NCBI RefSeq assembly: GCF_027533645.1
Contig: NZ_JAQAGY010000008.1
Location: 1 to 64,000 of the forward strand
Length of the DNA stretch: 64,000 bases
Source of the DNA: Paenibacillus caseinilyticus
Lineage (GTDB): Bacteria; Bacillota; Bacilli; Paenibacillales; NBRC-103111
Direction of reading: 5' to 3'
The notes under the pieces were generated by a model. It did no database searches and was not told the DNA's origin. It saw only the letters and a program-made list of their open reading frames with translations. Both the position numbers and the translations under genes were made by a program. Below are positions 54,055-61,949 of this stretch, piece by piece; position 1 is the first letter of the stretch; each line of letters begins with the position of its first letter.

Positions 54055-55311
54055 TTACTTGAATTTGCTCAGCTTGTCGCCAAAGCGCTCGCCGAGCGTC
54101 AGGCTCAGGGAAGAGACTTCTTCGTGCGAGACGGATTCTCTTTCTCTTCTTGGGCCTCTCTCACGGTCACCACGGTCTCCACGCTCGCGCTCTTGTCTAG
54201 GCTCGCGGGCCGGCGCTTCTTCCGTTTCCTTGATGGAGAGGGAGACACGCTTCTCGTCCGGGTTCATGTCAAGAACTTTCACCTTAACTTCTTGACCTTC
54301 CTGCAGCACTTCGGAAGGCGTAGCTACATGGCGGTGTGCGATCTGGGAGATATGTACCAGTCCCTCTACGCCTGGAGCCACTTCAACGAATGCGCCGAAC
54401 TGGACAAGACGCTTGACCGTCCCCGTCACGATGTCGCCCGTGTTGATTTGGCCTGCTACCTGCTGCCAAGGACCTGGCTGGGTTGCTTTGATAGAGAGCG
54501 AGATGCGCTCGTTAGCCGGATCTACTTTCAATACCTGCACTTGAACCTTGTCGCCTTCTTTCACGACTTCGGATGGGCTTTCCACGTGGTGCCAAGCCAT
54601 CTCGGAGATATGAACAAGACCGTCTACGCCGCCGATATCCACGAATGCGCCGAACTGGGTCAGACGCTGAACCGTACCATCAAGCACTTGGCCAACGGAC
54701 AGCTTCTCAAGCACTTCTTTCTTCTTGCCTTCGAACTCTTCATCCAATACGTCCTTCTGGGACAGGATGACTTTGTTCTTTTCGCGGTCCATTTCTTTCA
54801 CGCGAAGGCGGAGCGTACGGCCTTTGTAGTCGCTGAAGTCTTCAACGAATGTGCGCTCAACCATGGAAGCCGGTACAAAACCGCGCATGCCCACATCAAC
54901 GACGAGACCGCCTTTAACGACTTCGGCCACTTTCGCTTCGAGAATCGTCTTATTCTCCATGTCGGCAGCCAGTTTGTCCCACGACTTCTCACCGTCAACG
55001 GCACGCTTGGAGAGAACCAGCTTTTCTCTGTGATCATCGATCGTGAGCACTTTCAGCTCGATTTCCTGACCGAGCTCCACGTTTTGGGAAGCATCGTCGA
55101 GTTGAACGGAAGAGAGCTCTTTCAGCGGCACAACGCCGTCATATTTGTAACCTACGTCCACGAACGCTTGGTCTGCATCTACTTTGATGACTTTGCCCTT
55201 GACGACATCACCTTTTTTGATGAATGTTACATCCGCCATGGACTCTTCTTGCGATACCTCGGCACCTTGCACTTCTTCTTGAACTTCTTGGTTTTTGATT
55301 TCTTCTGACAT
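54055..55311 (-). CDS. rpsA: 30S ribosomal protein S1 homologue
   Basis: 418 aa from the ATG with AAGGAGG at 9 nt. Four S1 RNA-binding repeats, at about residues 30-100, 115-185, 200-270 and 285-355, each with the GxVxxxxxxGAFVDIGGVDGLVHISE pattern; the first two are degenerate. The C-terminus is an Arg/Glu-rich tail (EPRQERERGDRGDRERG). Firmicutes S1 lacks the two extra repeats of the E. coli protein. Confidence 0.95.
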   Translation of the reverse strand: MSEEIKNQEVQEEVQGAEVSQEESMADVTFIKKGDVVKGKVIKVDADQAFVDVGYKYDGVVPLKELSSVQLDDASQNVELGQEIELKVLTIDDHREKLVLSKRAVDGEKSWDKLAADMENKTILEAKVAEVVKGGLVVDVGMRGFVPASMVERTFVEDFSDYKGRTLRLRVKEMDREKNKVILSQKDVLDEEFEGKKKEVLEKLSVGQVLDGTVQRLTQFGAFVDIGGVDGLVHISEMAWHHVESPSEVVKEGDKVQVQVLKVDPANERISLSIKATQPGPWQQVAGQINTGDIVTGTVKRLVQFGAFVEVAPGVEGLVHISQIAHRHVATPSEVLQEGQEVKVKVLDMNPDEKRVSLSIKETEEAPAREPRQERERGDRGDRERGPRRERESVSHEEVSSLSLTLGERFGDKLSKFK

Positions 55312-55393
55312 GTTAAATAACCTCCTTAGCAACTTGACGACAATGTATTTGGATAAAAGCTAGCTTTCATCTTTTTCCTAAGTATTCCACGGT

Positions 55394-55978
55394 TTATCTT
55401 TTCGATTCGTGCTGTTTCACCATCGAGCGGATGGTAGTCATAATCTTGTCCGTCGCCTGCTCCAGTCCTTCGGAGCCGCCGCCTGCGAACTCGCTGAGAT
55501 CGACCGGCGGACCGTATACCACTTTCATCGGGCGGAAGGGCTTGTATCCGCCGATAATCGCTGCCGGTATCACCGTTGCTCCCGACTTGAGGGCGAGGCT
55601 CGCCGCCCCTTTCTTGCCCATGCCGCCGGCATTGCTGCGGGTGCCTTCAGGAAAAATCCCGAGCACATTGCCTTCCTTGAGCAGATCCAGGGACAACCGG
55701 ATCGATTCTTTGCTTACACCGCCGCGCTTGACGGGAAAAGCTGCGATTCGGGGAAGAATGTAGCTGAGAACGGGCACTTCGAATAGCTCGGCTTTCGCCA
55801 TGTAGTGCACCTTGCGTTCCATGAGGCAGCCAAGCAGCGGAGGATCCCCGTTGCTCGTATGGTTCGCACACAAGATAACCGGCCCCGATGCGGGAATGTT
55901 CTCCATCCCTTCGGCCCGAAGTCCGAAAAGGATACGGAATATTACCCGAAAAAGAGCTCGAAAAAACCGATACAGCAT
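55394..55978 (-). CDS. plsC: 1-acyl-sn-glycerol-3-phosphate acyltransferase
   Basis: 194 aa. Catalytic HX4D motif in CANHTSNGDPPLLG (about residues 36-49), second motif FPEGTRSNAG (about 114-123). N-terminal membrane-associated helix. It acylates lysophosphatidate, after PlsY. The stop codon of cmk is 3 nt upstream of its start. Confidence 0.93.
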   Translation of the reverse strand: MLYRFFRALFRVIFRILFGLRAEGMENIPASGPVILCANHTSNGDPPLLGCLMERKVHYMAKAELFEVPVLSYILPRIAAFPVKRGGVSKESIRLSLDLLKEGNVLGIFPEGTRSNAGGMGKKGAASLALKSGATVIPAAIIGGYKPFRPMKVVYGPPVDLSEFAGGGSEGLEQATDKIMTTIRSMVKQHESKR

Positions 55979-55981
55979 GAT

Positions 55982-56662
55982 TTATTTCCCTCCACCGACT
56001 CTGGACTGGCAAAGCTCCAATATCCGCTCCACCACTTCGGGAATCGGCATATCGGTCGTGTCCATCAAAACGGCATCCGCCGCCTTGACGAGTGGAGAGG
56101 CCTCTCGCTGTTCGTCCATCCGGTCCCGCCGGGCGATGTCCTGCTCGAGCTTCTCGAGCGTAATCTCCGTTTGGGTATCGCAGATTTCCTTGTACCTCCG
56201 CTCCGCACGGACCCTCACCGACGCCGTCAAAAATATCTTGACTTCGGCATCCGGGAGCACATGGCTTCCGATATCCCGGCCGTCCATGACTATACCTTTG
56301 CCGGCGGCCATCTCCTTCTGCTTCGCGGTAAGAATGCTCCGGATCTCTGCGATGGATGCGATTCGTGAGACGTTACCCGTCACTTCGGCCGATCGGATCA
56401 TGCCGGTGACGTCCTGCCCGTCCACGTAAACCGTTTGCCCGTTCTCGCCGGGCACCAGACGAAACTCCGTCCGGCCTGTCAGTGCTATCATGTCCGCCGT
56501 CGCTTCCGCTGGAAGGCTCTCCTGCAGAATCTTCCATGTGACGGCGCGGTACATGGCTCCCGTATCGACATACACGAATCCGAGTGCCCCCGCTACCAAA
56601 CGGGCAATCGTGCTTTTACCCGCTCCGGCCGGACCGTCGATAGCAATGTTAAACTTTTCCAA
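55982..56662 (-). CDS. cmk: Cytidylate kinase
   Basis: 226 aa. Walker A IDGPAGAGKSTIARLVA (residues 7-23), CMP-binding YVDTGAMYRAVTW and DGRDIGSHVLPDAEVKIFLTAS are all intact. It makes CDP and dCDP. First gene of cmk-plsC, 83 nt upstream of rpsA in transcription order. Confidence 0.96.
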   Translation of the reverse strand: MEKFNIAIDGPAGAGKSTIARLVAGALGFVYVDTGAMYRAVTWKILQESLPAEATADMIALTGRTEFRLVPGENGQTVYVDGQDVTGMIRSAEVTGNVSRIASIAEIRSILTAKQKEMAAGKGIVMDGRDIGSHVLPDAEVKIFLTASVRVRAERRYKEICDTQTEITLEKLEQDIARRDRMDEQREASPLVKAADAVLMDTTDMPIPEVVERILELCQSRVGGGK

Positions 56663-56789
56663 GATGCGGCCTCCTTCTGCCTGAAAGCGGACGAAACTTC
56701 CGGCGCCGCCCTACACGCAGGTAAGCAGCGGCATAAGTCCGGAAATGACCCGGTGAAGCCAAGACCGCGGGTGCGAATCCTGCCGAATC

Positions 56790-56815
56790 ACAAAAAAACA
56801 GGCCGAAGCCTTGAA
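56790..56815 (-). terminator. Terminator after the DUF5359 gene
   Basis: AGGC TTCG GCCT hairpin with seven T on the minus strand. Confidence 0.7.
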
Positions 56816-56866
56816 CGTAGAAAATTATACCATAGCTGTCCACCTGAATGCAAAAGGACCGAAGGG

Positions 56867-57112
56867 TCAATGTCCTCTGCGGACGAAAGCGCCATCCTCA
56901 GCGTACGGTATTCCCTCGAGCTGCTCCACCCGGACCACCCAATAACGTATGCGCGGATGCTGGAGCAGCAGCTGGGCGGCAAGCAGCAGGGCGAGCAGCA
57001 CGAGCAGCACGGCAACGGTCATTTTCTCCACTCGTTCGGCTACGCCAAGAAACCGTTCTTCATATTCGCCCGCCTCGAATTTCTCTGGTTGTTCACCCGC
57101 TGGAAGCTCCAT
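56867..57112 (-). CDS. Small membrane protein, DUF5359 (YpfB-like)
   Basis: 81 aa from the ATG 9 nt after AGGGG; an ATG three codons earlier is possible. An acidic N-terminal 30 residues, one membrane helix (MTVAVLLVLLALLLAAQLLL) and a C-terminal EGIPYAEDGAFVRRGH. Position between ypfA and cmk matches B. subtilis ypfB. Function unknown. Confidence 0.72.
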   Translation of the reverse strand: MELPAGEQPEKFEAGEYEERFLGVAERVEKMTVAVLLVLLALLLAAQLLLQHPRIRYWVVRVEQLEGIPYAEDGAFVRRGH

Positions 57113-57175
57113 GAGACCCATCCCCTGCCCTGATTTTGGAAGGTAGTGTGCCCTGGAGCAAGGCGTTCCATTCGC

Positions 57176-57829
57176 TTATCTTTTGCGGATATCGAGCTGA
57201 CGTTCAAAACAGTAGCGAATGACCTTCTGCCTGTCTTTATCGGAAATGTCCGCAAACTGCAGCATGATCTGCTGCTTCCCGCTCTCGTGCGGTTTGGCCC
57301 GTACAATCTCGCCGGTGAAGGGCACGTATTCGATGGCCCCGCTTTTCATGTGAATGAGCAGCCAGCATTCCACCGACTGTCCTTCAGACACCCGTACGGA
57401 CAGCGGACAGAGCAGCGAGAGTCCGCCTCCGCTGAGATCGTCGGTTACCGCCACATGGCGTTCCCCGTCCGGCAGGCGAAGAGCGATCTCCAGCTCCGCA
57501 GGCACCCTCAGGAAGCTTCGTCGCTGTACCTGCGTTATGGCCTCCGCCTCTGGCCTCCGGATCATAACCAGCCGGATCACATCGTCTCTGAAACCGGTTA
57601 CGACGGAGCTAAAGTAATTTTTGACACCGCCTTCCGATAGGAAGAAGGCCGATACGCTGTCCCCCTGGTACAATTTCTTCAAGCGGCCCGTCTTCTCGTT
57701 AATGGGCACTTCCATGACGATCTGCGTGTCGGTCACATCCGCAATGCGCGACTTGTACTCCTGCCGTGCTTCCTCTTCGTCTATGGATTCGATCTGAATA
57801 TGCAGGATTTGATTCACTTTCGGAAGCAA
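57176..57829 (-). CDS. motI: c-di-GMP-binding PilZ protein, flagellar clutch type (YpfA/MotI)
   Basis: 217 aa from a TTG start six nt after GGGAGGG; the ATG closer to the RBS would have no spacing, and this length equals B. subtilis YpfA. N-terminal YcgR-like domain (about residues 1-95), then PilZ domain with the c-di-GMP site QRRSFLRVP (RxxxR, about residues 110-118) and DLSGGG. B. subtilis MotI binds MotA to stop flagellar rotation when c-di-GMP rises; the motility role is by homology. Confidence 0.88.
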   Translation of the reverse strand: MLPKVNQILHIQIESIDEEEARQEYKSRIADVTDTQIVMEVPINEKTGRLKKLYQGDSVSAFFLSEGGVKNYFSSVVTGFRDDVIRLVMIRRPEAEAITQVQRRSFLRVPAELEIALRLPDGERHVAVTDDLSGGGLSLLCPLSVRVSEGQSVECWLLIHMKSGAIEYVPFTGEIVRAKPHESGKQQIMLQFADISDKDRQKVIRYCFERQLDIRKR

Positions 57830-57956
57830 CGTCATCCCTCCCGGTCTGTCTCTGTGCTGTTTGCGCCTCAAGCTCACCCTCTAACGAACGGTACCCTTTA
57901 TTATAGCATGCGAACCTCATATGGGAAGAGCCCCCGAGAACTTCCCCGCCTTAACT

Positions 57957-57990
57957 CCAAAAAAAAGAAAGCCCGGATTCAGCCGGGCCC
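57957..57990 (-). terminator. Terminator after ypeB
   Basis: Stem GCCCGG / CCGGGC with a T-rich tail, a few bases past the ypeB stop. Confidence 0.85.
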
Positions 57991-58000
57991 TCTGCGTTCG

Positions 58001-59356
58001 CTACTTTTGAACCTGAGCTTCCTGCTCGGCCAGCTGGTCGATTTTTTCCTCGGCTCCGCTCTCCGCATTGATATAGATCCGGTACATCCCTCCGTTGACT
58101 CTGCCGATGAACTGGTAGCACAGGACTTCTTCCTGGATGTCGCTGCGGATGAGGGCCTGGGAAGAGCTCTCCACCTCAAAAGCCGGACTCAGCGTCTTGC
58201 GCGCCTCTTCCTCCGTGAGCTTCGGCGGCTTCAACTGGCGGTCCTTCTTGTCGAACACATAATCGGAGGCCTCAAGACCCGTGATCTCTCCGTTATCCAG
58301 CGCCACTTTGACGGCGACCTTCTCCAGATAATTAATAACTTGGTTGGTACGGCTGGCGAAGGTGATGTTCGCCAGATTGTTATATTCGTCATAAGATACG
58401 GCTGTCATGTCCTTATATCCGTGCTCGTCCAGAAACTGGGCCGCCGTGTCCCGGGCCTCGCGGAGCTCCAGCTTCTTCTCGGGAATGTCCCGTGCGGCCG
58501 AGTACCAGAGAAGCTGTCCGCCCTTCTTGGAGAAGTCCATCTGAACCCCGTCGGTGGTTCCCGGCTTCGCGGCGCTTACGCTGAACGATTGGTACTCGGT
58601 TCCCGTTCCATTCTCGACGACCTGCAGACCCGCCGGATCCGAGAGCCCGAGGAATTTCGCCGCCTTCTGCTTAATATCCTCGGCCGTTTCCTCCTTGCCG
58701 CCCAGCATGGTCATATCGCGTTTTTGGTACATGCTCATCACGACGGGACTCCACTGGATCTCGGAATATTCGCCTACCTTCTTGTCCATGGTGGAGAAGC
58801 CGTCGATGATGGCGTTGTCCTGGGGCTCCTTCTGTGTGGCCAATGCCAGCTCCACATCCATCCAGCGGAGGTTGCTTGCCAGCACCTTCGACTGCACGCC
58901 CCTCAGATCAGAGGAGATTTCGGACGCATGCTTGTATAATGCCGTCAGCGTCTTCAGCTCATTGTCATCAAGCGGCTGCTTGCTCAGATCCCTTACGGCA
59001 GCCCGGTAAGTAAAGTTCGAGATGTTCGCGAGGAACTCTTCCGTCTTGTTGAAGGGAAGCATCGTTAAAGGCAGCTGGGAGATCTCGTTCTGGGCCTGGC
59101 TGGTGATGCGCCATACATTGATCAGGCCCTTTTTATAGGCATCCTGGGAGGTAGAGTTCACCGCCAGCGTATTGCCAAGCTCCGTGTGCAGCTTGTCCAC
59201 ATGGAACGAGAGATCATGGAACGCGCGCTGGTACTGGTTCTCCGCTTTGATCAGAACCGCGTTCTTCTCCTGGTGCTCCATGTATCCCCAAATCCCGGTC
59301 CCCATCAGCGCCACGAACAGGATCGGGAACATGACCATGCTGAGCCGTTTATACAT
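58001..59356 (-). CDS. ypeB: Spore germination protein YpeB
   Basis: 451 aa. N-terminal membrane anchor (MVMFPILFVALMGTGIWGYM, residues 7-26), a helical N domain, and three C-terminal PepSY-type domains (for example ETAEDIKQKAAKFLGLSD and ELREARDTAAQFLDEHGY). YpeB stabilises and localises the cortex-lytic enzyme SleB. Uniquely here, sleB is not next to it; the neighbouring upstream frame is a small zinc-ribbon gene and prsW. Confidence 0.93.
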   Translation of the reverse strand: MYKRLSMVMFPILFVALMGTGIWGYMEHQEKNAVLIKAENQYQRAFHDLSFHVDKLHTELGNTLAVNSTSQDAYKKGLINVWRITSQAQNEISQLPLTMLPFNKTEEFLANISNFTYRAAVRDLSKQPLDDNELKTLTALYKHASEISSDLRGVQSKVLASNLRWMDVELALATQKEPQDNAIIDGFSTMDKKVGEYSEIQWSPVVMSMYQKRDMTMLGGKEETAEDIKQKAAKFLGLSDPAGLQVVENGTGTEYQSFSVSAAKPGTTDGVQMDFSKKGGQLLWYSAARDIPEKKLELREARDTAAQFLDEHGYKDMTAVSYDEYNNLANITFASRTNQVINYLEKVAVKVALDNGEITGLEASDYVFDKKDRQLKPPKLTEEEARKTLSPAFEVESSSQALIRSDIQEEVLCYQFIGRVNGGMYRIYINAESGAEEKIDQLAEQEAQVQK

Positions 59357-59489
59357 GACTTGGATCTCCCTTCTACAGCAAAAGTTGGGCTTAGTGTTCG
59401 CCGGAAGGGAGCCCGTTTATGCACGGCTCCTTCTTCCCGGCCCGGCCTGTAGAAGAGCATGATCAAGGGGCGGCGAGAGACCGCTGCGA

Positions 59490-59530
59490 AAACGACAAAA
59501 AAGCCGGCGGACGACCGGCTTTCCTTACAC
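59490..59530 (-). terminator. Terminator between the 54-aa gene and ypeB
   Basis: Minus strand AAGCCGGTCG, loop, CGCCGGCTT then TTTTTG. Confidence 0.8.
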
Positions 59531-59546
59531 ATCCTGCGCTCTCATT

Positions 59547-59711
59547 CTAAAAGTCCTGCGTTTCAATGTGGAAGTCCGACACGTTATTGCAGATACACTG
59601 CTTGAAGCCGGTATCCACGCGTCCTTTGTCCCTCCGTCCTTTGAGAACGAATTTCTCGCCGCAATGCTTGCAGCGAATCGTCACTTTCACACGAGTGCTT
59701 ACTGCTGTCAT
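59547..59711 (-). CDS. Small zinc-ribbon-like protein, 54 aa
   Basis: Start ATG with GGAGG seven nt away; stop followed by a terminator. It reads MTAVSTRVKVTIRCKHCGEK, later FKQCICNNVSDF. CxxC at residues 14-17 and CxC at residues 43-45 suggest one zinc site; the middle is Lys/Arg-rich. I do not recognise the family. It occupies the place where sleB would be expected. Confidence 0.7.
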   Translation of the reverse strand: MTAVSTRVKVTIRCKHCGEKFVLKGRRDKGRVDTGFKQCICNNVSDFHIETQDF

Positions 59712-59763
59712 GCCCATCCTCCGGTTGTCTTCATGGTTTTAATTCCCAGTATAGACAAGCGCG

Positions 59764-60456
59764 TCAGATTTTAACCTGTTCCTCTCTCGTGACCATCCGC
59801 AGGGGCGACTTCGCATTTGCCCGGTTAACTTTGAGCAGGCTGCGCACCCAGAGGAAGGCCATCAACGGCACCATGAACCAGATCCAATACGACTTCGTCA
59901 AGGCCAAAATATAGTCGAACATCCCATGCCAGAACACCGGCAGAAGCAGAGCCAAAGCCAAATGCTTGCGCGAACCTTGAGAGCTGAACTTGGCTTTGCC
60001 GAAGTGGTAGCCCATGATTACGCCAAACATCGCATGACCGGACACGGGAAGGAAGGCCCTCCACATCAGGAAGGAGAAGTCCGAGCCGTGCAGAAAGGCG
60101 TAGAATACGTTCTCGAGCGTAGCGAAGCCGAGAGAAACGGCCACCGCATATACGATCCCGTCATAAGGCTCATCGAAGGACGTATGCGTATAAATCACAA
60201 AGTAGACCAAAAACCACTTGAAGAACTCCTCGGGCAGCGAGGAAGCGATGAACGAATACAGGAATGTGCCTTCCCCGAGCCCGAGCACCAGGGCTCTCTG
60301 CAGAACCATTACGGGGAAAACGAGCAGCACGCCGAAAAAGAACATCCGAAGTACGAGAGAAACCGGTTCGGGCTGATACCGGTCCTTGAGATAAAAATAA
60401 GCGAGCAGAGCGGCACCAGGCGCTATAGCCGCGGTTAAGATGGGTAAGACGCTCAG
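59764..60456 (-). CDS. prsW: Intramembrane protease PrsW
   Basis: 230 aa if started at the CTG that lies seven nt after GGAGG; there is no ATG, GTG or TTG between an in-frame stop and an ATG 37 codons later that would cut into the first membrane helix. PrsW-type glutamyl protease with motifs LPEEFFKWF (about residues 74-82), SLGFATLENVFYAF and PVFWHGMFDYI. In B. subtilis PrsW cleaves the anti-sigma factor RsiW. Here it follows gudB and precedes the 54-aa gene. Confidence 0.87.
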   Translation of the reverse strand: MSVLPILTAAIAPGAALLAYFYLKDRYQPEPVSLVLRMFFFGVLLVFPVMVLQRALVLGLGEGTFLYSFIASSLPEEFFKWFLVYFVIYTHTSFDEPYDGIVYAVAVSLGFATLENVFYAFLHGSDFSFLMWRAFLPVSGHAMFGVIMGYHFGKAKFSSQGSRKHLALALLLPVFWHGMFDYILALTKSYWIWFMVPLMAFLWVRSLLKVNRANAKSPLRMVTREEQVKI

Positions 60457-60499
60457 GATAACCCCTCCGATGCGGGTTTATTTTTGTACTAACACTAAT

Positions 60500-60612
60500 T
60501 TTGTATAAATGCCTGCGGCCGCTGTTGAATCCGGATTCCCTGAAGCAAGATAACGCTCAGGTAGAATTCCGGAATCAAAGGCGGCGCATAGACTCTCCGG
60601 CACTTATACAAA
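60500..60612. repeat. 113-bp imperfect palindrome between gudB and prsW
   Basis: Terminal arms TTTGTATAAATGCC / GGCACTTATACAAA; the inner left half (TGCGGCCGCTGTTGAATCCG...) and the reverse complement of the inner right half (TGCGCCGCCTTTGATTCCGG...) are largely alike, so the whole element folds on itself, with one ten-base bulge. No poly-T tail. It may be a MITE-like or regulatory element; not coding. Confidence 0.6.
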
Positions 60613-60629
60613 TCGGTTCACCCGCTTAA

Positions 60630-61877
60630 CTAATTGACCCAGCCCCGGAAGCGGGCGGCTTCGGCCATTTTGCGCACACCGACCATATAAGCGGCCAAAC
60701 GCATATCGACTTTTCGTGTCATATGAACATTATAGACATTTTCGAAGCCTTTTTCCATCATTTCTTGCAGTCTGGCATGCACTTCCGCTTCCGTCCAGTA
60801 ATACCCTTGGTTGTTCTGCACCCACTCGAAGTAAGAGACCACCACACCGCCCGCACTTGCCAGGACATCCGGAACGAGCAGGACGCCGCGGTCCGTCAAG
60901 ATCTTGGTCGCTTCGATGGTGGTCGGCCCGTTAGCCGCCTCCACGACGATCGGCGCCTTAATCCTGGCGGCATTCTCGGAGGTAATCTGGTTCTCGATGG
61001 CCGCAGGCACCAAGATGTCGCATTCAAGCTCCAAGAGCTCCTGGTTCGTCAGCGTATTCTGGAACAGCTTCGTCACCGTCCCGAAGGAGTCCCGGCGGTC
61101 CAGCAAATACTCGATGTCGAGTCCGTCGGGATTATGCAGCCCCCCGTATACATCGGAGATGCCTACGACGCAGGCCCCCATATCATGCATGAATTTCGCC
61201 AGATAGCTCCCCGCGTTGCCGAAGCCTTGGATGACTACCTTAGCATTCTTCAGCGGGATGCCCTTCTTCTTCAGCGCCTGGTCGATCATGATCGTCACGC
61301 CCTTGGCTGTGGCGGTCTCCCGTCCATGCGACCCGCCCAGTACGATAGGCTTGCCGGTGATGAAGCCCGGCGCGTCGAACTCCCGGATCCGGCTGTACTC
61401 GTCCATCATCCACGCCATAATCTGCGAGTTCGTCATGACGTCCGGCGCCGGTATGTCCTTCGTCGGTCCTACGATCTGCGAGACGGCGCGTACATACCCC
61501 CGGCTCAGGCGCTCCAGCTCCCGGAACGACATTTGTCTAGGGTCGCAGATGACACCGCCTTTGCCCCCGCCGTAGGGAAGGTCAACGATCCCGCACTTGA
61601 GACTCATCCAGATGGAGAGTGCTTTGACCTCGTCCTCATTGACATCCGGATGAAACCGTACTCCGCCCTTCGTCGGGCCTACCGCATCGTTGTGCTGAGC
61701 CCGGTACCCGGTAAATACGCGCACCGAATCGTCGTCCATCCGCACGGGAATCCGGACCGACAAGACGCGCATCGGCTCCTTGAGCAGTTCCACCATCGAT
61801 TCGGAATACCCAAGACGGGTCAGCGCCTGCTCTATGATGACTTGCGTCGAATGCAGAACATTCAAGTTTTCGGACAC
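60630..61877 (-). CDS. gudB: NAD-specific glutamate dehydrogenase
   Basis: 415 aa from the second GTG, eight nt after AAAGGG; the first GTG touches the RBS. It oxidises glutamate to 2-oxoglutarate and ammonia. Substrate Lys is in GGVRFHPDVNEDEVKALSIWMSLKCG and the catalytic Lys in DLPYGGGKGGVICDP; the NAD fold has VIQGFGNAGSYLAKF. I see no three-codon repeat of the type that inactivates GudB in B. subtilis 168. Position beside prsW matches B. subtilis gudB. Confidence 0.95.
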   Translation of the reverse strand: MSENLNVLHSTQVIIEQALTRLGYSESMVELLKEPMRVLSVRIPVRMDDDSVRVFTGYRAQHNDAVGPTKGGVRFHPDVNEDEVKALSIWMSLKCGIVDLPYGGGKGGVICDPRQMSFRELERLSRGYVRAVSQIVGPTKDIPAPDVMTNSQIMAWMMDEYSRIREFDAPGFITGKPIVLGGSHGRETATAKGVTIMIDQALKKKGIPLKNAKVVIQGFGNAGSYLAKFMHDMGACVVGISDVYGGLHNPDGLDIEYLLDRRDSFGTVTKLFQNTLTNQELLELECDILVPAAIENQITSENAARIKAPIVVEAANGPTTIEATKILTDRGVLLVPDVLASAGGVVVSYFEWVQNNQGYYWTEAEVHARLQEMMEKGFENVYNVHMTRKVDMRLAAYMVGVRKMAEAARFRGWVN

Positions 61878-61949
61878 ACGGACCACCCTTTGCTCATCGT
61901 AGTTTGGGAACGCAGGAAGTTAACGCAGGAGGCGGCGGCCCGCGGCGGA

